Shown here piece by piece: positions 48,845 through 57,664 of a DNA stretch of 64,000 bases (its first letter is position 1; the number at the start of each line of letters is the position of its first letter). The DNA is from FEN-1088 sp031407985 (GTDB lineage: Bacteria > Myxococcota_A > Polyangia > Fen-1088): the NCBI GenBank assembly GCA_031407985.1, contig JANOJB010000119.1, positions 1 to 64,000 on the forward strand. Direction: 5' to 3'. Both the position numbers and the translations under genes were made by a program. Under the pieces are notes generated by a model that made no database searches, was not told the origin of the DNA, and saw nothing but the letters and a program-made list of their open reading frames with translations.

Positions 48845-50701
48845 ATGCAGGCAAGCGAATCGATTGAGACCGCTGCTGGCCCCGCCCGGATCCTCACGGG
48901 CACCATCATCGGCGGCCGTTTCCGTATTGAATCCCTGCTGTCACGCGAAGGCGGAACGGTCGTCTATCGGGCCACGGATAGCCAGTCGGGCACCCCCTGG
49001 GCGTTGCGAATCATTCCGTTCTCGGTGATCGCGCATGGTCCTGGTGATCTGCTGGCCGAAATCGAACGGACCCAGGCGCTGCGTCACAAGAACCTGGTCG
49101 AGGTGGAGGCGGTGGGGCGCGAGGGCGATTTCCTGTTCATGGCCGCCGAATTCGTCGACGGACAAAGCCTGCGCGAGTTCATCGACGGCAAGCGCGCCGA
49201 GGGCCGGGGCGTCTCACTGAAGGGCGCCAGCAACTTGGTGGCGCACGTGGCGAATGCGCTGGACTATGCAAAGCGGGTCACGCTACACGGCGCGCTGAAC
49301 CCAGCAATCATCTGGGTGAACCGTTCCGGACGGGTCAAGGTATCGGGCTTGGGCCTTGCCGTGGGCGTGCCCAGCCTGGCGCGACACGGAGCGCCGACGG
49401 GAGCCCCCGACACCCTGTACATGGCGCCCGAGATCCAGGCGGGCGGCGATCCCATGCCGACCTCCGATGTTTATTCGCTGGGAATTATCTTGTACGAACT
49501 ACTCACCGGGAACGCTCCGGGAAATCCGTTCCGATCGGCAGGCTCGATCGTCGCCGAGGTTCCGACCGCCGTTGACGCGGTCATCGAGCGCGCTCTGGCG
49601 CGCGATCCGGATGCGCGCTGGCCGTCAGTCACGGCCCTCAAGGATGCGCTGCAAACGGCCGCGGGCTTCGGCGGAGACGCCGCCGCCACCGCACGCGGCA
49701 CCGGTTCTGTGGAACGGCAGACCAGCCCCGCGCGTCAGGCAGTGGCTATGGCGCCATTCCCGGTTCCCGAACCGTCCGGACGAAGGTCGCGGTCGGCCAA
49801 AGCGGAGCAGCCGGAGCAACGCGCTTCTGATTCTGCACCATCCCAGCGGCAAGCGCATAACCCGGTTGCGGCGCCCGTGGGCGGACCCGAGGACAACCTC
49901 GAACGGTGGCTGATTCAGAAGGATCGCCTGGATTTCGGCCCGTTTTCCTTGGTGCAAATCCGTGCCCAGATCGAGCGGGGCGAGATTCTGCCCGATCACG
50001 TGATGCTGGACAGTGATTCAGGAACAAGCTGCAAGGTCAGGGAGTATCCAGGGTTGGGAGATCTGGTGAAGAGCGCCCACCGACGCCTGGAGCAGGCCCG
50101 CCGTGCGCAGGCCGAGCACCGTTCACAGAAATCCGAGAAGAAGAAGTCCTTCGTCACCACCATCATCATCGTCGTCGTTCTGGCCACGGTGGCAAGCGGG
50201 GTTGGCCTCTACGTGATGTCGCGCCGGGATTCCGCGGGCGGGCGACTGGCTTCGCGAGAAGAGGAGGCCGAGATCGAGAGCTTCCTGAAGGGCGTCAAGA
50301 TCGGCGGCATGAAAGCCGCGGTAAAACGCGCCGGTCATCGTGGCCCGGGCGGTGGCAGTAGCAGTGGTGGCTCCGCCGAGGATTTCAACAACGACTCGAA
50401 CTTCGGCGACGCGTCCAAGGGACCTAACCTTGGGGACGAAACGTTGGACGACGATCAGATTCAGAGCACGATGATGTCGAACTACCGCAAGCTGGTCCCC
50501 TGCATTATCAGCAGCGGTGCGCGGGAGATCGCCATGGAGTTCGTCGTTCGTGGCACCGGCAAGGTCAGTGCCGTCAAGGTGAACGGACAGCGAAGTGGAA
50601 GCCTGCCAGGGTGCATTCTGGGACGGATGCAGAGCTTCAACTTCCCCAAGTTCAATGGCGGGAAGACCATCGCCAGTTGGTCGATGTCGATGGGTCGTTG
50701 A
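48845..50701 (+). CDS. Kinase-like membrane protein (pseudokinase, GYF_2, TM, AgmX/PglI-like C-terminus)
   Basis: This 618-aa protein has four parts. Residues 25-275 have a Ser/Thr kinase fold pattern (RIESLLSREGGTVVYRATDS, TLYMAPEIQAGG, TSDVYSLGIILYELLTG), but the ATP lysine is Arg (WALRI, about 56), the HRD loop is HGALNPA (about 148) and DFG is SGLG (about 168), so it should be inactive. A GYF_2/DUF4339-like domain follows near 352-405 (LIQKDRLDFGPFSLVQIRAQIERGEI). One membrane segment is at about 435-459. The periplasmic C-terminus (530-618: MMSNYRKLVPCIISSGAREI, GKVSAVKVNG, FPKFNGGKTIASWSMSM) matches AgmX/PglI-type ends found in myxobacteria. It may be a signalling scaffold. Confidence 0.85.
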   Translation: MQASESIETAAGPARILTGTIIGGRFRIESLLSREGGTVVYRATDSQSGTPWALRIIPFSVIAHGPGDLLAEIERTQALRHKNLVEVEAVGREGDFLFMAAEFVDGQSLREFIDGKRAEGRGVSLKGASNLVAHVANALDYAKRVTLHGALNPAIIWVNRSGRVKVSGLGLAVGVPSLARHGAPTGAPDTLYMAPEIQAGGDPMPTSDVYSLGIILYELLTGNAPGNPFRSAGSIVAEVPTAVDAVIERALARDPDARWPSVTALKDALQTAAGFGGDAAATARGTGSVERQTSPARQAVAMAPFPVPEPSGRRSRSAKAEQPEQRASDSAPSQRQAHNPVAAPVGGPEDNLERWLIQKDRLDFGPFSLVQIRAQIERGEILPDHVMLDSDSGTSCKVREYPGLGDLVKSAHRRLEQARRAQAEHRSQKSEKKKSFVTTIIIVVVLATVASGVGLYVMSRRDSAGGRLASREEEAEIESFLKGVKIGGMKAAVKRAGHRGPGGGSSSGGSAEDFNNDSNFGDASKGPNLGDETLDDDQIQSTMMSNYRKLVPCIISSGAREIAMEFVVRGTGKVSAVKVNGQRSGSLPGCILGRMQSFNFPKFNGGKTIASWSMSMGR

Positions 50702-50784
50702 ACGACCCCGCGCGGTCAGCGGCCGAAGCCTGCGCGGCCGAAGGCTGCGGGACGACCCCGCGCGGTCAGCGGCCGAAACCTGCG
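50702..50784. repeat. 33-bp direct repeat, 50 bp apart, between two genes
   Basis: Copies at 50702-50734 and 50752-50784 differ at one base. The second copy contains the last codons and stop of the small minus-strand gene at 50766-51047; the first lies beyond it, directly after the kinase-like gene. A shorter GCGGCCGAA piece lies between them. Confidence 0.9.
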
Positions 50785-51047
50785 GGACGATCTTTGGGGG
50801 TCGCGACGGTCGCGAGCTTGAAACCCAGCACGTCTTCGTACGCGAAGATGTACCGCTCGTCTTTGGCGGTCTGCAGCGAGATGAAGCCGGCGCCCAGTTC
50901 CAGTTTCGTGACCCGGCCGATGGACATCACCTCGCCATGGGTTTGTACGAAACAGGTCGCTTCACGTTCTTCCCGAACGCTGATGGCGTGACCGGCCAGT
51001 TTCGCGCCTTCGCCTTCCCAGATTTGAACGATCGTCTCACGAGTCAT
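50766..51047 (-). CDS. Small hypothetical protein, 93 aa
   Basis: The product starts MTRETIVQIWEGEGAKLAGHAISVREEREATCFVQ in outline and continues with strands (MSIGRVTKLELGAGFISLQTAKDERYIFAYEDVLGFKL). It has no signal or membrane segment. The strand-rich pattern suggests a small barrel or SH3-like fold; I do not recognise a family. The C-terminal seven residues (RPAGFGR) are encoded by the second copy of the 33-bp repeat. It is convergent with the kinase-like gene and divergent from the HEAT-repeat gene (125 bp). Confidence 0.6.
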   Translation of the reverse strand: MTRETIVQIWEGEGAKLAGHAISVREEREATCFVQTHGEVMSIGRVTKLELGAGFISLQTAKDERYIFAYEDVLGFKLATVATPKDRPAGFGR

Positions 51048-51172
51048 CGTGGCGAAGAGTAGTCCATCAGCCGCACGGCGACAAACACAGGACTTGGACG
51101 ACCGCGGCCGGCAATACCACCCCGCACCCAGTTCGGGGACCCTCTGGTTCCCGGCGCCGATATACTGAGACC

Positions 51173-53479
51173 GTGACTTCCCTGGTGGCCTTGGTCCTGT
51201 CGGCGGCCAGTCTGTGGCCGGGGGTAAAGTCCGACCACCCGCGGGATGTCGCAGCGCAGGACCTCGTGTCGGCGGATCCGAGTCGGCGCCTCGCGGCCGT
51301 CGTCCGCCTCGGTACCCTGGGCCGGCCTGATGACCTGCGGTTGCTCAGGCCCCTTCTTGATCGGGACGACGTATCGCTGCGCCTTGGGGCCACACGGGCC
51401 CTGGCGCGAGCCGGCGACCCAAATACGATCGATCGTCTCGCCGCCCACGCGGCCGACAAAAGCGCGGCTGTCCGCCTTGAGTCCCTGACCATGTTGCGCG
51501 AGGCTGCTTTCCTTCCCGCGCCCGGCCGGCAGGCCGCCGAAAGGGCGCTGGGCGACGCGGACGCGACATTCCGCCTCCTGGCACTGGACCTGCTGAGCGC
51601 GCACCCCACCGCCCCATCGGTTCCGACCGTCGCCGGATTGCTTGGCGACACCAACCGGGATGTCAGGCTCAGCGCCGCCCGACTGCTGGGCTTGTCGCGG
51701 GATCCAAGGGCCGTTCTGCCTTTGCTGCACCGGATCGACGGACAGGATCGGGTCGAGCGGGTCGCGGTCATTGCGGCGCTTGGTTCGATCGGAAGGAACC
51801 CCCGCCTGGATGCGGGACCCGCATTGATTCGTCAACTGGAAGATCCCAACGAAGACGTGCGCCTTGCCGCCATCGATGCCCTGGGTCGACTGCGCGCGGT
51901 GGCGGCGGTTCCCTCGCTGGCGACAATCGCGACTCGGCGTTCGCGCGACATTTCTTCCCGGCGCGCGACGCTGGCGCTGGGGGCGATCGGTGATGACAGA
52001 GCGATCGACGTGCTGGTGGATCTCCTGCGAGAACCCGCTCCCGCCGAGGAGACGCGGGAGGCCCTACGGCAGGCGGGCCCCGCCGCGGTCAAGGATGTGG
52101 CGGCAATCCTGCCCGACGCTCCTCCCACCAGTGCGGCAGCCGCATCGGAGATCCTGGCGGCAATAGGAGATCGCACGGCAACATCGGCCCTGGGCCTGGT
52201 CCTGAAGAATCGACCCGCGGTTGCGATGGCGGCTGCTCGGGCATTGGGAAGTTTGCGCGATCCCACCGCCGTTCCCGTATTGATGCACGCGATCGCGGAC
52301 CCGAAGTACACGGGTGCCCCCGCTGTTCGTCTGGCCTGTCTTCACGCTCTGTCGTTGATCGGTGACGCGCACGCCGCCGGGGTCGTCGAAGGCGCGACCA
52401 AGGACGCGGATCCGGACATTCGTGTTGCCGCCTTGCGATTGGCGGCGGTCGTCCACGGCGGCGTTTCGATCTCGACGCTGGCGGCGCGGTTTGCCGACGG
52501 CGATCCCGCCGTGCGACGGGCCGCGATCGAGGCCAGCGCGGCGTTGCCTGCGTTGCGTTCCGTCCTGCTTTTCCTGAACGCGCTGGGCGCACTGGCCGAT
52601 ACGCGAACGGAGGAACTCGCCGCGATTGGCGACGCGATGGAGTCACTGGTCACCGAGACTGACAGGCCATTCTTGTTGGATACGCTGACCCGCTTGGTGG
52701 GGCCTCGCCGCGTACCGGTCCTTCGGGCGCTTGCTACCCTGCCCCCTCCGGCGTCGCAGCCGCCCGACGTGGAGACGTTTTTTGTCGACATGCTCGCCGC
52801 GTCAAGTCCCGGGAGCCGGGCCGCGGCCGAGGTCGTCGCGATGGGAAGCCTTCGGGAGGCGTCGCTGCGGAGGTTGCTGGCCGGGCTACCCGAGCTGGAA
52901 GCTCCGACACGCGCGCGGCTTTGCCCCCTGTTGGCCCACGCCGGATCCGCGGTGGCCGACGAAGCGCTGACCCGGCTCCTGGACCACGATCCCGACGACG
53001 GAGTTCGCGCTTCGGCGGCCTGGGCGGCGGCGGAGCGACGCGGGGTTCCGTCGATTGCCGCCGCGATCGAGCGCGCCCGCATGTCATCGGTCGTGGCCGT
53101 TGCCGACAACGCGAGCGCGGCTCTTACCGGCACCCACCCCCGCCCCGCGGTGCCAACCCCATCGGTCGCCCCCCTCCCGAAGGCCGGCGCCGGGATCGCC
53201 GGAACCGACGGCTGGGTGCGCGTGCGCTTGCTGCTACCTGACCGGAACCCAGCATCACTTCGCTGGATCAGAATCCACACCCCTACGCTTGCCGTCTGGG
53301 CGCTGACCGACGATCGCGGCGAAGCCCTGGTACGGGATCTTCCTGCTGGTCCCTATCGGCTGTCGACGAATCCCGAGGCCCACGCGACCCGCACCGAGGC
53401 GAGCATCTCCGGCAAATCCCCGGCGATCACTCCGTTCGTGCCGTGTTCGCGAGCGGCCCGATGCCCCGCGCAACCATGA
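51173..53479 (+). CDS. HEAT-repeat (PBS-lyase type) protein, exported
   Basis: This 768-aa protein begins at GTG 51173 with a short signal-like N-terminus (MTSLVALVLSAASLWPGV). From residue 25 to about 650 it is a string of roughly 18-20 HEAT repeats (e.g. LRLLRPLLDRDDVSLRLGATRALARAGDPNTI, AVPVLMHAIADPK, DVRLAAIDALGRLRAVAAVPSL). The last 100 residues form a separate domain, possibly a small beta (carboxypeptidase-regulatory-like) fold with LLPDRNPASLRWI and LAVWALTDDRGEALVRDLPAGPYRLST in outline. Repeat scaffolds of this kind mediate protein contacts. Its 3' end overlaps the convergent nnr gene by 127 bp. Confidence 0.85.
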   Translation: MTSLVALVLSAASLWPGVKSDHPRDVAAQDLVSADPSRRLAAVVRLGTLGRPDDLRLLRPLLDRDDVSLRLGATRALARAGDPNTIDRLAAHAADKSAAVRLESLTMLREAAFLPAPGRQAAERALGDADATFRLLALDLLSAHPTAPSVPTVAGLLGDTNRDVRLSAARLLGLSRDPRAVLPLLHRIDGQDRVERVAVIAALGSIGRNPRLDAGPALIRQLEDPNEDVRLAAIDALGRLRAVAAVPSLATIATRRSRDISSRRATLALGAIGDDRAIDVLVDLLREPAPAEETREALRQAGPAAVKDVAAILPDAPPTSAAAASEILAAIGDRTATSALGLVLKNRPAVAMAAARALGSLRDPTAVPVLMHAIADPKYTGAPAVRLACLHALSLIGDAHAAGVVEGATKDADPDIRVAALRLAAVVHGGVSISTLAARFADGDPAVRRAAIEASAALPALRSVLLFLNALGALADTRTEELAAIGDAMESLVTETDRPFLLDTLTRLVGPRRVPVLRALATLPPPASQPPDVETFFVDMLAASSPGSRAAAEVVAMGSLREASLRRLLAGLPELEAPTRARLCPLLAHAGSAVADEALTRLLDHDPDDGVRASAAWAAAERRGVPSIAAAIERARMSSVVAVADNASAALTGTHPRPAVPTPSVAPLPKAGAGIAGTDGWVRVRLLLPDRNPASLRWIRIHTPTLAVWALTDDRGEALVRDLPAGPYRLSTNPEAHATRTEASISGKSPAITPFVPCSRAARCPAQP

Positions 53480-54942
53480 ATGAAGACCGCGGCCTGCGCC
53501 GCCGCGACCGGTTCCATCCCCTGCGCCAGCAGTCCACCCAAAACGCCGGTCAAAACGTCGCCACTGCCGGCCGTCGCCAACGCCGGTTCAACGGCGGGAT
53601 TGACGAACGCGCTGCCGTCCGGCGCGACCACCAACGTCCGCGGCCCTTTCAGCACGACGATGGCGCGACTGGCGGCCGCGAACTTCCGCGCGATTCCCAG
53701 ACGATCGGCCTCGACCTCGGCGGTCGTGCGGCCCGTGAGGCGCGCCATCTCCCCCGGATGTGGTGTCACCACGCGTGGCGCGACGGCGGCGGCCAGAATC
53801 TTCTCCGCGTGTCCGCCCAAGTGGTTTAGCCCGTCGGCGTCCAGAACCATCGGCACGGAGATCTCACGGGTCAGCCGTTCGACCAGCGCCCGCATCCCAG
53901 GTCCAAGCGGGATGCCGGGGCCCATTGCTACCGCGCGCACATGAGGACGGGCGCACAGCGCCGCAATCACCTGGAAGCTTTCGAGATCGGCGTCGTCTCC
54001 CTGACAGAACACGGCTGTCATCGCCTCGACGACCTTCGCGTCCAGCGCAACCTGACCGGCGGCCGTCGACGCGATCGTCACCAACCCCGTCCCCACACGC
54101 AACGCCGCGCGCCCCGTCAGCAGCGCCGCCCCGGTCTTTCCCGCCGATCCCGCGACGACGACCAGGTGTCCTCCCGTCCCCTTGTGCGCGCCTGCCTCCC
54201 GGCGCGGCAACGAACCGCGTACGTCGTCTTCCAGCAGCCAGAAACAATACGGGCCCAGCGACGGAGGCGGGTCGATGGGAACGCCCAAACCAACCACCTC
54301 GACATCCCCAACGGGGGCGTCCGGTGTAATCACCAGGCCCAGTTTGCGCGCGCCCATGGTCACGGTCACATCCGCGCGCACAACCGGACCATGGGAACGT
54401 CCGGTATCCGCGTCAAGGCCGGAGGGAATGTCGACCGCCACTTTTGTCGACGACGCGGCGTTCATCGCGGCGATGGCGACGGCCGGAATGCCGGTGATCT
54501 CCGCGCGCAGGCCGGTACCGAAAAGGGCGTCGACCACGACATCTACGTCCGCCAGGGCCCGCGTCCAGGCATCCGGGTCTTCCTCGGTCGAAAGATCGAC
54601 GACGGAGATCTTCGGTAGACCATCCAGCGCCCGCAACATCGCCGCGCCATCGCCGGTGACCTTGCCGGGTGACACAGCCAGCAACACCCTGACCTCCGCT
54701 CCGCCCAGGGACAGGTGTCGCGCCGCCACGAATCCGTCACCGCCGTTGTAGCCCCCCCCAACCACGATCCCGACCAAGGACCGCCGACCTTCGACCCTGG
54801 ACATCCGACGCAGAACCACCTCGGCGACACCCCGGCCGGCATTCTCCATGAGGATCAGGCTAGGTAGCCCCGTACCCTCGACAGCTGCGCGATCCACGGC
54901 GCGCATCTGCGCGGCCGACAGAACATACGGCAGTCTCATCAT
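53353..54942 (-). CDS. nnr: Bifunctional NAD(P)H-hydrate repair enzyme (epimerase and dehydratase)
   Basis: The 529-aa protein joins an N-terminal YjeF_N epimerase domain (about 1-225; GGGYNGGDGFVAARHL, VDALFGTGL, VDIPSGLDADTG) and a C-terminal ADP-dependent dehydratase domain (GGHLVVVAGSAGKTGAALL, DADGLNHL, VVTPHPGEMARLTG, and the catalytic ATAGSGDVLTGVLGGLLAQG). It repairs damaged NAD(P)H hydrates. The start overlaps the stop of acpS (ATGA). The usual 3' neighbour tsaE is absent here and lies at 5 kb. It is the last gene of the tilS-ftsH-folP-glmM-pdxJ-acpS-nnr run. Confidence 0.93.
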   Translation of the reverse strand: MMRLPYVLSAAQMRAVDRAAVEGTGLPSLILMENAGRGVAEVVLRRMSRVEGRRSLVGIVVGGGYNGGDGFVAARHLSLGGAEVRVLLAVSPGKVTGDGAAMLRALDGLPKISVVDLSTEEDPDAWTRALADVDVVVDALFGTGLRAEITGIPAVAIAAMNAASSTKVAVDIPSGLDADTGRSHGPVVRADVTVTMGARKLGLVITPDAPVGDVEVVGLGVPIDPPPSLGPYCFWLLEDDVRGSLPRREAGAHKGTGGHLVVVAGSAGKTGAALLTGRAALRVGTGLVTIASTAAGQVALDAKVVEAMTAVFCQGDDADLESFQVIAALCARPHVRAVAMGPGIPLGPGMRALVERLTREISVPMVLDADGLNHLGGHAEKILAAAVAPRVVTPHPGEMARLTGRTTAEVEADRLGIARKFAAASRAIVVLKGPRTLVVAPDGSAFVNPAVEPALATAGSGDVLTGVLGGLLAQGMEPVAAAQAAVFIHGCAGHRAAREHGTNGVIAGDLPEMLASVRVAWASGFVDSR

Positions 54943-55322
54943 CCAGCCTCAAGGACGACAACCGCGGCTGCGATGCCCCCCGCGTGCGTCAGCGACACGT
55001 GATATCCACTGACGCCGCGTTGAACGGCGGCGGCCACCGCCGCGCCAGACAGAAACAATGTGGGACGACCCGAGTCCTCCGTCCGCACCTCCATCTCGAC
55101 CCACCGCAATCCCCGCGGAGCGCCCAGCGCCTTCAGGGTCGCTTCTTTTGCGGCAAAACGTGCGGCATAGTGTTGCGCGGGATCGGCGCGCTTCTCGCAA
55201 TCGGCCTGCTCGGCCGGCGAAAACAGCCGCTCGACCGCGCGCGCTCCGTGCCGCGCCAGCATCGTGGCCATGCGCGCGATCGGCACCACGTCCAACCCCA
55301 CGCCGACGATCACGTACCCCAC
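54939..55322 (-). CDS. acpS: Holo-[acyl-carrier-protein] synthase
   Basis: The 127-aa product has the AcpS motifs GVGLDVVPIARM at the start and RFAAKEATLKALG in the middle, plus the C-terminal GYHVSLTHAGGIAAAVVV. It attaches 4'-phosphopantetheine from CoA to ACP. The start is GTG at 55322, 13 bases inside the pdxJ gene, and its stop overlaps the ATG of nnr. Placement between pdxJ and nnr is common in bacteria. Confidence 0.93.
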   Translation of the reverse strand: MGYVIVGVGLDVVPIARMATMLARHGARAVERLFSPAEQADCEKRADPAQHYAARFAAKEATLKALGAPRGLRWVEMEVRTEDSGRPTLFLSGAAVAAAVQRGVSGYHVSLTHAGGIAAAVVVLEAG

Positions 55323-56104
55323 GCCGATCGGGCGCCCTCACTGATCGCGAGACGCAGCTCGGTCACGGCCCGATCCAGGCCCAGCATCACCGCCCGCGCC
55401 ACCAAGCCATGTCCGATGTTCAATTCCTCCAGGTGCGGCAAAGCGGCAACCGGCGCCACGTTGGCGTGGTCCAGGCCGTGCCCCGCCCCCAAACGCAGAC
55501 CCAGGTTACCGGCTGCTCTGGCGGCGGCCTCCAGACGCGTCAGTTGGCGCGCGGCGTCCGGCGAGCGCGGAGCGGCGTCGCAATAGTATCCCGTGTGCAG
55601 TTCGACGGTCCCAGCACCAAGCTTGTGAGCCCGGACCACCACATCGGCTTCCGGATCGATGAACAGGCTGACCCCGATGCCCGCGCGCCGCAGCCCGGTG
55701 ATCACCCGCTCCAGGACCCCTCCGGGGCGCCCGCCCGATCCGACGGCCGTGGCGGCACCGCCCGCACTCGCCTCCGGACCCACGTCCAGCCCCCCTTCGG
55801 TCGTCCGCTCCGCGCGTTTCTCGGGTACCAAAGTGCAAAAATCCGGACGAACATCCAAAGCAATGGCCAGCATCTCGTCGGTCGCGGCCATTTCCAGGTT
55901 GAAGACGCCGCGGACGGTCTGCCGCAACACGCGCACGTCCCGCTCCTGGATGTGGCGGCGATCCTCCCGCAGGTGAACCGTGATCCCGTCGGCGCCCGCC
56001 AATTCACACAGGACCGCCGCGGCCACCGGATCCGGATGTCGGGTGTCCCGTTGCTGCCGCAAGGTGGCGATATGGTCGACGTTCACATAAAGCCGAGGAG
56101 TCAT
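55310..56104 (-). CDS. pdxJ: Pyridoxine 5'-phosphate synthase
   Basis: The 264-aa enzyme condenses 1-deoxyxylulose 5-phosphate with 3-amino-2-oxopropyl phosphate to form pyridoxine phosphate. It has the family motifs LYVNVDHIATLRQ, GADGITVHLREDRRHI, FNLEMAAT, CTLVPEKRAERTTEGGLDV and the terminal LRLGAGHGLDHANV and LEELNIGHGLVARA. A Gly/Ala-rich insert of about 15 residues lies after LDVGPE. The ATG is clear at 56104. It is separated from glmM by 121 bases and overlaps acpS. Confidence 0.95.
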   Translation of the reverse strand: MTPRLYVNVDHIATLRQQRDTRHPDPVAAAVLCELAGADGITVHLREDRRHIQERDVRVLRQTVRGVFNLEMAATDEMLAIALDVRPDFCTLVPEKRAERTTEGGLDVGPEASAGGAATAVGSGGRPGGVLERVITGLRRAGIGVSLFIDPEADVVVRAHKLGAGTVELHTGYYCDAAPRSPDAARQLTRLEAAARAAGNLGLRLGAGHGLDHANVAPVAALPHLEELNIGHGLVARAVMLGLDRAVTELRLAISEGARSAWGT

Positions 56105-56225
56105 GCGCGCGGCAGTATAACGTCAGCCGTCCCTCCTGGGCCACGCGTGTCGCTCCGCAACTGCAAGCAGCCGCCGCGATTCGCGCCGGGGCACCTCGGG
56201 AACGCGAGGTTGCAGGCGCGACGGG

Positions 56226-57602
56226 CTAAGCGAGGGACTGCTGGATGACGCGCGCAATCTCGTCGGCGTGAGCGCGGATTGTGGTTTCGTCCGTGCCCTC
56301 GATCATCACGCGCGCTTTTGCCTCGGTGCCCGAATAACGAACGACCACGCGCCCCTCGACGCCCAGCGCGTTCTCGACCTGGCTGATCACCTTGCACACG
56401 GCAGGTAGGTCTTCAAGGGGGCGTTTCCGGGTCACCGCGAAGTTCACCAGCACCTGCGGATAGCGGACCATCGCCGTGCCCGCCAATTCGGACAGGGGCC
56501 GGCCCTCTTCAATCATCACGGCCAAGACCCGCAGGGCGGCGACGGTCCCGTCGCCCGTCGTCGCGTGGTCCAGAAACACGATATGCCCCGATTGTTCGCC
56601 TCCCAGTATCAGGCCGTGTTCGCGCATCGCCTCGACCACGTACCGGTCCCCCACCGCCGTGCGCATCAAGGTGCCCCCCCGATCCGACAGCGCCCGTTCC
56701 AGGCCTAGGTTCGACATGACGGTCGCCACGACCGTACGGCCGGGAAGCCTGTCGGCAGCCAGCATCCGCGTTCCCAGGATCGCCATGATCTGATCACCGT
56801 CGACGATCTGCCCCTTCTCGTCGACCAAGATCACGCGATCAGCGTCCCCATCAAGGGCGATGCCCAACGCAGCCCCCGATCGGCGCACCTCATCGGCCAT
56901 GATTTCCGGGTGCATCGCGCCGCAGCGGTCGTTGATGTTGCGACCGTTCGGGTCGACACCGATGGCCACCACGTCGGCTCCCAGTTCCTCGAAAACCTGC
57001 GGCGCGACCTGGTAGGCGGCGCCGTTGGCGCAATCCACCACGATCTTGATTCCGTCCAGGGTCCGTTCCTTGGGGAATACGTTCTTCAAAAATTGGACGT
57101 ACCGTCCCCCGGCGTCCTCGATGCGAACGGCCCGACCGATGCCTTCGGGGATGGCGCCGCGCATGGGCGTCGACTCTGATACCAACTCCGACATGTTCCG
57201 TTCCAGTTCGGCCTCGACCTCGTCGGGCAATTTGAACCCGTCGGCGGCGAACAGCTTGATCCCGTTGTCCTGAAACGGATTGTGAGAGGCGCTGATGACC
57301 ACCCCCGCATCCGCGCGCATCGACCAGGTGATAAACGCGATTCCCGGAGTTGGGAGCGGGCCGACCAACATCACGTCCGCGCCGGCCGACACAATTCCAG
57401 CTTCCAGCGCGCTTTCCAGCATGTATCCCGACAGCCGCGTGTCCTTGCCGATCACGATCCGTCCGGGTCGCCCGGCGTGCCGGAAGCGACGGGCCACCGC
57501 GCGGCCCAGGCGCAAGGCGACCTCGGCGGTCATGGGATCCTGGTTGGCGACCCCCCGGATCCCGTCTGTACCGAACAACTTACGCCGTCCGTTGTCAGTC
57601 AT
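56226..57602 (-). CDS. glmM: Phosphoglucosamine mutase
   Basis: The 458-aa protein converts glucosamine-6-phosphate to glucosamine-1-phosphate for cell-wall precursor synthesis. Motifs: KLFGTDGIRGVAN at the start, the phosphoserine loop VISASHNPFQDNGIK (S106), the Mg loop DGDADR, GGEQSGHIVF for sugar binding, and the C-terminal RYSGTEAKARVMIEG. The ATG is at 57602. It lies directly between pdxJ and folP; the diadenylate cyclase (cdaA) and YbbR genes that often precede glmM are not present in the 62-bp gap before it. Confidence 0.96.
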   Translation of the reverse strand: MTDNGRRKLFGTDGIRGVANQDPMTAEVALRLGRAVARRFRHAGRPGRIVIGKDTRLSGYMLESALEAGIVSAGADVMLVGPLPTPGIAFITWSMRADAGVVISASHNPFQDNGIKLFAADGFKLPDEVEAELERNMSELVSESTPMRGAIPEGIGRAVRIEDAGGRYVQFLKNVFPKERTLDGIKIVVDCANGAAYQVAPQVFEELGADVVAIGVDPNGRNINDRCGAMHPEIMADEVRRSGAALGIALDGDADRVILVDEKGQIVDGDQIMAILGTRMLAADRLPGRTVVATVMSNLGLERALSDRGGTLMRTAVGDRYVVEAMREHGLILGGEQSGHIVFLDHATTGDGTVAALRVLAVMIEEGRPLSELAGTAMVRYPQVLVNFAVTRKRPLEDLPAVCKVISQVENALGVEGRVVVRYSGTEAKARVMIEGTDETTIRAHADEIARVIQQSLA

Positions 57603-57664
57603 CGGTCGTCATTTCGGCGATCATGGTCGCCAGGGGGAGTCGTCATGTTCTTCACGGCCGGGCA

